Source: Poecilobothrus nobilitatus
Lineage: Eukaryota; Arthropoda; Insecta; Diptera; Dolichopodidae
Length of the DNA stretch: 64,000 nucleotides
Direction: 5' to 3'
NCBI GenBank assembly: GCA_947095535.1
Contig: OX352774.1
Location: 33,186,496 to 33,250,495, forward strand
Shown: positions 24,741-34,395 of the stretch, piece after piece
Layout: each line of letters opens with the position of its first letter
Numbering within the stretch: the first letter of the stretch is position 1
Made by a program: the position numbers and the translations under genes
Notes under the pieces: generated by a model
Database searches by the model: none
The model's input: only the letters and a program-made list of their open reading frames with translations
Told to the model about the DNA's origin: nothing

Positions 24741-25145
24741 GAGAGAATAAGACAACGACCTTTCATTCTAAAAGTATTGGGGTGAAACCCTGACTGGATC
24801 ATATAGATTAATAAAAAATAAATGTATAATTAGTGAAATAATTATAATTAAATAAAAAATAAGTATACATGTATATTTTATAGTTTATATCATATCAGAT
24901 CATATTGTAATACACAATAAAATAATAAAGTATAATACTTGTATAAGATAATAGATGGCGTAGAAATAAAGAAATATTTATGTCACATCATCTTGTACAA
25001 TCGCTACAGGCTAAGTAATTAACGGCTTAATGAAATTAATGATTCGAGAAACTGAAACTTACTTAAATGTGATTAATAAATTGCTTAGTGGAATGTGGAT
25101 GCCCTATTCTCCTTAATAGGAGTGGCAAGGAGAAAAAATGTATAA
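24741..25145 (+). mobile_element. SINE-2-like repeat, longest copy
   Basis: A tRNA-like head with AAGACAACGACCTTTCATTC and a B-box-like GGTGAAACCCTGAC (24781-24794) is followed by an AT-rich body. The body has TTGTATAAGATAATAGATGGCG, the TTGTACAATCGCTACAG block and GGATGCCCTATTCTCC. The same order of blocks occurs on the minus strand at 46640-47015, and the head alone resembles the minus strand of 30550-30840. The CTTTCA loop recalls the anticodon loop of tRNA-Glu, which is only a suggestion. No poly-A end was located with confidence. Confidence 0.5.
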
Positions 25146-26093
25146 CGGAGAGAAATGAAAAAGTTGACGGCTAACGTTGATATAATTAAAATAAATAAAA
25201 TAAATAAAAACCTTTTCTTTTACCGTTTAATAAATAAAAAAAAATTAACCTTCATAAAAATTAGATTTAATTGTAGCTAAACCAAATTCTTAGAAGAAAC
25301 ACTATAATTATTTTATCTTAAAGCATATTATTGAATCCGCAAATAATTCGAAATAGATGTATAAAAAAACGAGGAAGAGTGCAGTAGAGTAGACTGTGTC
25401 AACTCTGGGATACCCGTATGAACGTAATATATCCTGTTTCTATAAAACTTGATCATCTTTTAAAAACATTCAGAGTTTTAGTACCGAACTACAGAGATAT
25501 ATTTATGTAAATTGTGGAGTTGTATGATAGCTACCCGAATCTATTGCGCCTAGCTTCATTAAGTTCCAAGAAATGCAAAAAGCCTGAACCGGCTGCTTTA
25601 GACCACTCAAATTTTACAAAAATTTTTGGCATGCAACTCGACACTTTTTCACTAAATTTCAGATAGCTAGCTTCAATAGACACTGAGTTATTTTCATTTA
25701 AGAAGAGAAGTTGTATGGCAACTATCCGAACCTGTCATATCATCACAACAAAATTTTACAGAAGTTGTTGCCATAAAACTCGATCATCATTTGCAAAATT
25801 TCAGATACCTAGATTGAATAGACACTGGGTTATTTCTATTTAAAGAAAGAAGTTGTATGGCAGCTACCCGAACCCGGGGACAGAAAATGCTGGAGTTAAA
25901 TAGCAAAACTAACAATTTTACAAAAGTGACGTAAAAAAATTTTCAGCCTCCTAGCTCCTCTATTTTTTGAGTTATCGTGCGGACGGACACTGAGTTCTTT
26001 TCATTTAAAAAGAGATTTTGTATGGCAGCTACCCGAACCCGTCGCACCAGCACAACCAAATTTTGTAGAAGTTGTTGCCATAAAACTTGATCA

Positions 26094-26611
26094 TCATTTG
26101 CAAAATTTCAGACGCCTAGCTTCATTAGGTTCCAAGAGGTGCAAGAAGTCTGAACCGGCTGCTCTAGACCAAACAAATTTTACAAAAGTTGTTGGCATAT
26201 AACTCGACACTTCTTTACTAAATTTCAGATTCCTAGCTTCAATAAACACTGTGTTATTCTCATTTAACCGGATAAGTTGTATGGCAGCTACCCGAACCCG
26301 CCGCACCACCACAACCAAATTTTACAAAAGTTGTTGCCATAAAACTTGATCATCATTTGCAAAATTTCAGACGCCCAGCTTCATTAGGTTCCAAGAGGTG
26401 CAAGAAGTCTGAACCGGCTGCTCTAGACCAACCAAATTTTACAAAAGTTGTTGGTATGTAACTCGACACCTCTTTACTAAATTTCAGATTCCTAGCTTCA
26501 ATAAACACTGAGTTATTCTCATTTAAACGGAGAAGTTGTATGGCAGCTACCCGAACTCGCTGCACCAGCACAACCAAATTTTACAGAAGTTGTTGCCATA
26601 AAACTTGATCA
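26094..26611 (+). repeat. Two 259-bp internal tandem units of HINE copy 2
   Basis: Units start at 26094 and 26353 and correspond to those at 10102 and 10361. Each keeps a 74-codon minus-strand open frame with the shared peptide core RLNENN-VFIEARNLKFSKEV. Confidence 0.75.
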
Positions 26612-26805
26612 TCATTTGCAAAATTTCAGAAACCTAGCTTGAATAGATACTGAGTTATTTCTATATAAAGATAGAAGTTGTATGGCAGCTACTCGAACCG
26701 GCCAACCGAAAATGTTGGATTTAAATAGCAAAACTAACAATTTTGCAAAAGTGACGTAAAAAAAATTTCAGACCCCTAGCTCCTTTATTTTTTGAGTTAT
26801 CGTGC

Positions 26806-26849
26806 GGACGGACGGACGGACGGACGGACGGACGGACGGACGGACGGAC
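26806..26849 (+). repeat. (GGAC)11 array
   Basis: Eleven perfect GGAC units at the position where copy 1 has three. The flanking sequence is the same on both sides (TTATCGTGC and GTACATGGC). Confidence 0.97.
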
Positions 26850-26988
26850 GTACATGGCTTAATCGACTCAGAATTCGATTCTGAGCCGATCCATACCTTT
26901 GACACTATATCTAGCTCGACTCCTTTAAGGTGTCACAAACGTAATGGCAAATTTATTATACCCTTGAACATAGTTCATACGGGTATAA

Positions 26989-27757
26989 AAACAAATTAAA
27001 ATAATGACACAAGTTATTGCACAACACAACACAACACAATACAATATAAAATATGGTTTTACAAAACGAAACATTGAATTAATTGATAAAAAAAAAAAAA
27101 ACAAAAAAAAATAATAATGAAAATTATTTTAAATTTCTAATAATAATTAACTCATAAAAAATATCGTATTGCTTTATAAGAATTTTATATAGTAAAAGTG
27201 TTGCAAGAAAATGTAATTAAAATATTTTTTAATTACTATAATAACTCGAAATATTAATAAACAAACAGAGAACAAAAACAACAACAACTGCAAAATTGAG
27301 ATAATGTTTATTTGTATTATGTATATAGATACATACATACATACACATAATATACGAGTAATCGTAATTAAATAAATCATGCGTATAGAGTGTAAGGCAA
27401 TAATAAATAAGCAGGCAGGCATTGAATGATTCATTATCTTACAAATTTAATACTGTACTTTAGCACATAATTTTCAATGGAATTTTTTATTTTTATTTTT
27501 TTTTTTGTATATTTAACATAAACACTAACTATAGTAAGTTGGTCTAAATAGTCTTAAGGTATACAATATATACTGCTTAAAAACTATGAAATGTCAGAAT
27601 GACAATGAAGTTCAGGTTTACATTTTACGTATTTGAACTTTTACGCTCCGTTACTGAAAATTTTAAATCAATTATAATACATAATTAGAATATTATTACT
27701 TAATAAAGTCAAAATCATTATACGGCGTCTATAACTTACCGTTATTCTTTTATTTAT
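26989..27757. other. AT-rich non-coding stretch
   Basis: No gene. ACACAACACAACACAATACAAT microsatellite-like patch at 27016-27045 and an A tract at 27089-27100. Confidence 0.5.
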
Positions 27758-28065
27758 TCCTAAAGGAGGTGGGAATCTTTTAAAGACACCAAGAATACTC
27801 TCTTGGTAGTTTTAGATTTTAACTTACAAAATTCACTACTCCCTTTGACCAATGAATACAATGAATAGGGGTAAAATCCTTATGAAGCAGTATATTGCCT
27901 ATGTGTAGGAATAGGAAAAGAAAGGATAGTGATGAAACCCCTAACGTTAAAGCAATATATTGGCTAGTGTGTAGAAAAAGGAATGGATGGGACAGGGCAG
28001 GGATGCCAAAAATTTGAATTGGTGAGTGGAACTGTATGATATCAATTTGCCTATTATTATTTCTA
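27758..28065 (+). repeat. 300-bp interspersed repeat (family C), copy 2
   Basis: CCTAAAGGAGGTGGGAATCTTTTAAAGACACCAAGAA, then AATTCACTACTCCCTTTGACCAATGAATA, two related GCA(G/A)TATATTG(C/G)CTA blocks about 75 bp apart, and TGGAACTGTATG...GCCTATTATTATT. It matches 13395-13695 (minus strand) and 60521-60790 in order. Confidence 0.6.
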
Positions 28066-28641
28066 TTTTACTATCAGTGATAAATCCATCAACATTTAAA
28101 ACGTATACAGTAGTAACACATTTCTACATGAGATGATAAAGGTAATTATGCACTGGAGCAGCTATTATTATAGTATTAGTATTAATTATTTATAATTATT
28201 ATTCTTATTCTTATTTTACTATCAGTGGCGAAGTCATCATCAACATGTAGTAGTATGTTGTACCTTTTTGCATCTGGTTTACTTTCTAAGTTATTGATCT
28301 TCGTAATATGACTATTTGAAAAACTTCCATGAATATCTCTTAATTATGGTATACAATGTTTTCTTTTAATGGAAAGTTATATTGTAAAGTCATTCAACCT
28401 AGTTTAAAGTCCAATTGTTAGATTTTCATATTTAAAATAGCCTTCTTAACTACATTTGGTTTTAAAAGATAATTAAATTAATTTTAATTTTAAGTATGAA
28501 TAACGTCTTTTCCTTTTATACTAGAGATTCAATCAATTTAAACTTTTAAAACTAATCCTTCCTTAGTTTTATTTATTCCTATGTTTGTTTTCAAAATTAA
28601 GACGATAATAAAACTTCGATAAGTGTGGGAAAAAGAAAATT
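28066..28641. other. AT-rich non-coding stretch
   Basis: TTTTACTATCAGTG(A/G) occurs twice (28068-28082 and 28214-28228), suggesting a small local duplication. No gene. The last 14 bases are one copy of the target duplication of the adjacent SINE. Confidence 0.45.
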
Positions 28642-28837
28642 AATTTTTTTTTTTAATGCACTTCTTTGCACATACATAAATGTGGACAGGAAATTACACA
28701 GTCTTTCCTGTTCAGGCGTGGCTGTAAATGTCGTAAGAGGAAATAACTCTTACGACGTGTATGGGATTCGAACCCATACTCCCTCGGTGCTTGCAGCGTA
28801 TTTTATACGCTCTTACTCACTAGGCCACCAAGGCACC
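28642..28837 (-). mobile_element. SINE-1, full length with 14-bp TSD
   Basis: Complete minus-strand SINE-1. The poly-A tail (T tract) begins at about 28644, followed by the conserved 3' end, the hairpin region GTCGTAAGAGGAAATAACTCTTACGAC, the B box (GGGATTCGAACCC), the block GCAGCGTATTTTATACGC and the A-box region ending GGCCACCAAGGC. A 14-bp direct repeat GGAAAAAGAAAATT lies at 28628-28641 and 28838-28851, a clear target-site duplication typical of target-primed insertion. Confidence 0.95.
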
Positions 28838-28851
28838 GGAAAAAGAAAATT

Positions 28852-30220
28852 GTTCAATAATTGTGTTTTTAGCTTATTTTCACTTTAAATAAGAAGCAAT
28901 TCATTTGATGACAAATGTTTTCTGAAGTGTTTAAAGCAACCTTACGAATGTTCCTATAAAATTGATCTTTTACGATTCATAGAAAACTAAAATGGATTAA
29001 CTAACGGAATATGTCATATCACAAACGATAACTTAATATGGGAAATACTTAAAAATTTAAAAAAAAATTTTTTTAAGTATAGAATATATATATGTACATA
29101 CATATACATTTTATTATATAATATGTATGTACGTATGAATACAATTAAATTCAATTTGTATGGCATTTAATTTGTCTTTTATCTGTATATAATAATAATA
29201 TAATCCAATAACATTTTGTATTTTGTGATTTGTTATGATCGCATGCACTATTAATTTTCTGATTTTTTAGCTCAGTTCAGTTTTTCGTTTTTATTTATTT
29301 TTATTTTTTGTTCTTATATTTATTTATAAGGAAATCAGCCGGTCAGTCATGTGCTAAATTCCAATGATTTTTTGTTTTCATTTTAGTTGTTTTTTTTTTT
29401 TCTGCCTCATCTATTTTATTATTAAATTTTTTTTTTTTATTTTGAACTTATGGTAACTTTATAAATTCATTTCTTAAATAGTTTTCTGACTTCTTACTCT
29501 TTATTTTTAGAATATTTTAAAGAATAAAATTATTTTTAAAGCAAAAAAACAAAAAAAAACGATTACATATTTCTTAATAATTTTTAATTCGCTTATAAAA
29601 TTTAAAATAAAAAAAAACAAAAAGAAAGCTTTGACAATGACATTGAAATTAATCTAGAAATTGTGATATTTTTAATGGGAATTCATCAGAAATTCCAAAA
29701 CCACCCAATTCAATAATAAAAAAAAAACAAAAAAAAAACCATTAAATACTAAAAAAAAAATGGTTACAAAACAATATTTTAGCATATGACATTCTATTAA
29801 TTATAAATTTATGTATAATAAAAACAAAAGGGAATTTAGAACAATCGAAACTATATTACGAAATTTAGTTTTATCATCTTGACTTTTTCGTCATTATAAG
29901 CATGTAAATGAATCCATAGCCATAAAAATTAAGAAGGCATTAATTCACAAGAGCGTTTCTGAATGTATTACATTGCGCTAAGTATCAACTAATTGCACTT
30001 CTTTAACTCCAAAAAGCTCTGAAAAATTTTTTATGCATTCAAAAATTTATATACTTAATTAGTACTTTTGGTACTTTTACGTAAGTAAAGGTACTTTTGA
30101 TTATCTGTCAAATTTTAAGTATATTCCCGATTACATACACTGTATATTCGAACTAAAAGAGTAATACATGTAAGAAAAATAGTGTCAAGTAAAGTATCTA
30201 CTGTCGTTATTGAGCGTTAT
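28852..30220. other. AT-rich non-coding stretch
   Basis: No gene or element recognised. T tracts at 29390-29401 and 29428-29438, and TATG/TACA patches at 29090-29130. Confidence 0.5.
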
Positions 30221-30470
30221 GCTTCAAAAATGAAGAAGGTAACAGATCATTAGACTTAAGTTTCAAAAGTTTCACTATTGTTCAAATTCGAACGTAAGGG
30301 TTAAATTAGAATGCGTAATACTTATTTAAATGGAATTTTGTGACTAAGAGGCTGATAACTGATTATCGTTAAGGTTACATCATTTGCTTCTCCATATTTG
30401 TAAGGTAATTATGTATTTCAAAACAAATCATCAATTTGATAAAAAGAAAATATATGTACATCGAGGAGAA
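30221..30470 (+). repeat. Interspersed repeat (family B1), copy 2
   Basis: Same ordered blocks as 24440-24740, including TCATTAGACTTAAGTTTCAA, TTTTGTGACTAAGAGGCTGAT and AATCATCAATTTGAT. Confidence 0.55.
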
Positions 30471-30549
30471 TCATAGAGCGAAAAAAAATTTTGATAGGCT
30501 TAGGGCTGCTAAAATTAAAATAAATTCTAAAAAAATGAAAAACGTTATG

Positions 30550-30840
30550 TAGTCTAAAAATTTATTTATTTTTATTTTTATGTTGGTTCCTTACCAAGGT
30601 TCCCTACGACGTACAATGTAATGAGCAAATAAATCAACCTTTCCTTTTTCAAATCTGGTTGCGGTTGCTGTACAAGTATTAAATTATAATTATACTATTT
30701 ATTTTATTTACATTATAATGTAGTATTATATTTTATGTAATATTTTGAACTGACAGAGGTTTGAATCAGAAACTTGAAGACTGAATCAGAGATTGAAAGG
30801 TCGGTGACTTACGCACTAGCGCCATTAGACAGATAAACTA
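30550..30840 (-). mobile_element. SINE-2-like repeat, tRNA-like head
   Basis: On the minus strand, TGGCGCTAGTGCGTAAG (30808-30824) resembles a pol III A box and D-arm. GATTCAAACC (30757-30768) resembles a B box, and GTAAGTCACCGACCTTTCA matches the head of 24741-25145. The downstream part (to about 30550) is AT-rich and only loosely similar to the SINE-2 body. Confidence 0.45.
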
Positions 30841-32222
30841 ATACTTAAAATAGAATTTAAACGAAAAGTCACGAGGTCTTTTATTTTCTGACATATTTTA
30901 ATCCAAGCATTCAAATAAGATACCTATATAACATAAATATTTAGTTTCGGTTACTTATTTGTTGATTTAGTCGTTGCCCTTACCGTTGTTATCTTAATTT
31001 TGTTTTAAATATCTAGTGTATAATTTAAGAATTGTTAATATGTAAAACTCAATTGATATCTTTGTTTTTTGCAGAAAATTGTCAATGCAGTGGTTTAATT
31101 CAGTAATTTTTTTTTTTTTTTGAAGGAATATTAAATAAGTAGGAGTACATTAAGCAAATAAACAAAAACACGAATGAAATTAGTAACAAATTATAGAAAA
31201 TATTCTGCCTCAAATTGATATCTAATGAACAACTCTAGTAAGTAGTAACTTAATTGAAATTACACAATAAATATAATTTAATTATAATCCATACAAAAAG
31301 AAAATATACAATTTCTTATTAGATAGAATTAATTATTTTTACCGATTTAAATCCTTTTCCCACATTTTCTTTTAATCATTACACCGCAAACAAAAAATAA
31401 TTCACGTGAGAGCCTATTTAATATAACAGACAATAATAATATATCGGTGGAATTTCCCAAGTGTTTTTGATCTGATTTTTGTGGTTCTGGTTATTATTTT
31501 AATATAAAGGTCTTGTGCCTTTTGGCTTTTAATTTTACAAGATTCAAAAAAAAAAAAATGTATAGAACTAGAAATGATCTGAATTTTTAATTTAAATTTA
31601 CCTATAGGCTATTTATATTATTAGTAAGTAAATATAATTTTAAAAACAAATATTGAATAAATTAATAAAAAAAATTTAAGAAAAAAGGTAAAGGCGCCTA
31701 TCAACATGAAATGTATATACATATGTACAAATGTATGTATATTTATATATACATATATACATATATATTATGTAATATAAAATTTTCTGTTTTATTATTT
31801 ATTATGTAAAATTTTACACTAAAGTTTTTTCAAAATGGATTATTTGGTTTTTGGGCTTATTAAATTAAAGAAATTTCCAATTGATTAAATTAATATACTG
31901 TTAAATTGTTTATTTTAGATTATTTTTTTTTGTGGTTTTAATTGAAGGAAAATTCCAAGAAATGCTAAAAACTTAAATTAATATATATATATATGTATGT
32001 ACATATTTTAATATTTCAGGCAAGGTAAAATTATTTACATCACAAGATTATATACACAGAGTATTTATAGTTCTAGGATTTTACGCAAAAAGGATGTTAA
32101 TTATTAGGAGTTATATTATCCATGAATTATTTTATAAAAACAAAATGTTTTCAAACCTATCCCTCTTTTAAAAACAGTTTTTGTTGATCTCAATCTCCTT
32201 TATTAGTTCTTTTTTATTGATG
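30841..32222. other. AT-rich non-coding stretch
   Basis: No gene. T tract 31107-31121, TATATACAT patches at 31735-31770 and an (AT)n patch at 31980-31994. Confidence 0.5.
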
Positions 32223-32540
32223 GAGATTGAGCTAACGCGACAGTAGTCACTAAACTTTAGGTCTGTTGTGTACGTTCAAAATGTAGAAGAGCGTGGAAGA
32301 ATCTATTAGGTTTACGTAGGTGTTAAATTTTCCTAAATTTATGATATGCCACTCTGACGGAAGAAGTTTAGAGGTTGAGCTAACGTGTCAGATCTGTAGT
32401 GTACGTTAAAATCTGTAGTGTGTAGTGTACGATCTGTAGTGTACGTTAAAAATGTAGAAGAACGTGAAAGAATCTATTCGATTTTTTAAGTTTCCTTAGA
32501 TTTATGCCACGATGATACCACTCTGACGGAAGAATCTTAA
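32223..32540 (+). repeat. Imperfect tandem duplication with nested triplication
   Basis: Two units begin GAG(A/G)TTGAGCTAACG at 32223 and 32371 and end ACTCTGACGGAAGAA near 32365 and 32533. Both contain GTGTACGTT-AAAATGTAGAAGA(G/A)CGTG and GAATCTATT. The second unit is longer because GATCTGTAGTGTACGTTAAAA is present at 32391-32411 and 32431-32451 with a third partial copy between. It ends about 35 bp before the LINE begins. Confidence 0.75.
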
Positions 32541-32574
32541 AAGCTTTTCAGATCCATATCAGAAAGTTCACCTT

Positions 32575-34395
32575 AAATTAGCGTTTTAGACAAAAAATTT
32601 AGCAACCAAGTAAATAATGAAATGGGTCCATATCTAATCACAAATGAGAATACAATATTCCTTATGCCAACAAATAGCAATGAAATAATGGAAATCATAA
32701 ACACTTTTAAATCTAATGCGTCACCTGGACCTGACGGTATTTCAATAAAACACATCAAATCTATCGGGCATTTAATATCCAACAAACTTGCTGATATAAC
32801 AAATGAAATTTTACATACTGGCGAATTTCCAGATGCGGCTAAAGAATGTATTATCACTCCGATTTATAAATCAGGAAATAATGCAGACTGTAACAACTAT
32901 AGACCAATATCTTTAACAAATTGTCTATCTAAAATCATTGAAAAAGTTATTAAACGTCGTCTAATTATGTTCCTTTCTAACTCCAATCTAATTGACGACC
33001 ACCAATTTGGTTTTCTAAATGGAAGTAGTACAGAATCAGCTGCAGTCGAAGTTGTTAATTTTATAAACACGGCATTAGATAACAACAACTACGCTGTTGC
33101 TATCCTTTTAAACCTAAAAAAAGCATTCGACACCGTGAATCATGATATACTACTAAATAATCTTTTTAATATTGGTATTAGAGAAATTGCAGCTAATCTA
33201 TTTAAGTCCTATTTGGAAGATCGTAAAATTAAAACGAGAATAAATTATTCCATTAGTGAAGAAGCAAGACTACCAATTGGAGTTCCTCAGGGCACAGTTC
33301 TTGGTCCAATTCTTTACTTAGCTTATGTAAATAGTTTCAACCAAATTGGACTGAAAGGGCATTATTCAATGTTTGCTGACGATACAATAATTTTATATAA
33401 AAGCAAAAACACCAATCAACTGGAAGAAATCATCAATACTGACCTACATAAAGTCAGCGAGTGGTTAAAATTTAGCAGATTAACAATTAACATTTCCAAA
33501 ACTGAGTTCATATTATTCAAGCAAAAAACTAAAGCAAATATTAATTTATCAATCAACATCAATCAACAACCGATAAAAAGAGTTGAATCAGCCAAATATT
33601 TGGGCTTATACATTGATGAAGACCTGGCTTGGAAAACACATACTGAAAAATTAAAAAAATCTATAATGTCAATAATTGGTGCAATTGGAAGATGTCCTAG
33701 ATTAAGTGAACATGTAGCAAAGTTAGTATTTTACACTCACATCCATTCCAAAATGCGATATTTAATCACAATTTGGAGTCAATGTTCCAAAATTATTATA
33801 AACTCGGTTACCGTCCTCATTAATAGAGCCATAAAAATTTTATACAGACTACCTTATGATTACTCAACAACATCATTGTATTCTGATTACAAATTACCCT
33901 CTGTTGAACAAACAATATTTTTAGAAAACTGTAAGCTGATTTATAAATTATCAAATAATTTAATGAAAAGCAACCTTAGACTACAAACAAATGATTCAAT
34001 CCATAATTATCACACAAGGAGTGCAGAGCATTTTTGACTCGGAGCTCCCAGGACGGAAAAGGGTAAAAGAGATGTTATGTTGAACTGTCTAAAAGTTTTC
34101 AACAGTCTTCCTAACAATATAAAATATGCCCCAAACATAAGAGTATTTAAAAAATGATTGAAAGCATTACCTACTCAAGTTAATTAAAAAAAAAAAATAA
34201 AAAAGAAAAAAAAAATAAGAAAAAATAAAAATTTAAATTGAAATGTAAAGATAATTTTAAAATCTATTATAATGTGTTATATTAAACAATATCTTAATAT
34301 ATTGTATTAGAATATAAGTTAGTTATAAGGAGAGATTTATACCAGTTTTTTATACTGCCTATCTCCTACTATTTTAATAAAAAAAAAAAAAAATT
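32575..34395 (+). mobile_element. CR1/Daphne-like LINE, 5'-truncated
   Basis: Non-LTR retrotransposon fragment. ORF2 sequence is recognisable from just after an in-frame TAA at 32574-32576, through the whole reverse transcriptase, to a C-terminal region carrying HNYHTRS and NSLPNNIK, then TAA at 34185-34187. A 3' non-coding region with A-rich stretches ends in an AATAAAAAAA-type tail at about 34375-34394. ORF1 and the endonuclease domain are missing, the usual result of 5' truncation. The HNYxTRS and SLPxNIK C-terminus is typical of the CR1/L2/Daphne group; the exact clade is inferred. No target duplication was identified. Confidence 0.85.
32577..34187 (+). pseudogene. LINE ORF2 reverse transcriptase, inactivated
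   Basis: Would copy element RNA into DNA at a nicked target. From the Met at 32622 the frame is open for 471 codons. Motifs by residue from that Met: SPGPDGIS (34-41), NYRPISL (92-98), the fingers motif around DHQFGFLNGSST (126-137), motif A LLNLKKAFDTVNH (162-174), IGVPQGTVLGPILY (219-232), motif C FADDT (251-255), and the thumb-side KYLGLYID. Motif A has Asn at 164 (codon AAC, 33111-33113) where the catalytic Asp belongs. After TGA at 34035-34037 the same frame continues as LGAPRTEKGKRDV to a second TGA (34155-34157) and the natural end at 34185-34187. No frameshift, so decay is by point mutation only. Confidence 0.9.

Larger units (their letters stand above)
25367..26988 (+). mobile_element. 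HINE/mini-me-like element, copy 2
   Basis: Second copy of the element at 9348-10966 in the same orientation and with the same block order. A perfect 13-bp subterminal inverted repeat pairs TACCCGTATGAAC (25411-25423) with its complement (26973-26985). Main differences from copy 1 are 11 instead of 3 GGAC units and scattered substitutions. The arrangement of the 259-bp internal units is identical, so the duplication of those units predates the separation of the two copies. Confidence 0.75.

Noticed and set aside
26802..26999. Open frame with RTDG repeats
   Set aside because: It is a translation of the GGAC microsatellite and the HINE 3' end.
32573..32857. 94-codon minus-strand frame
   Set aside because: Shadow of the LINE reverse transcriptase on the opposite strand.
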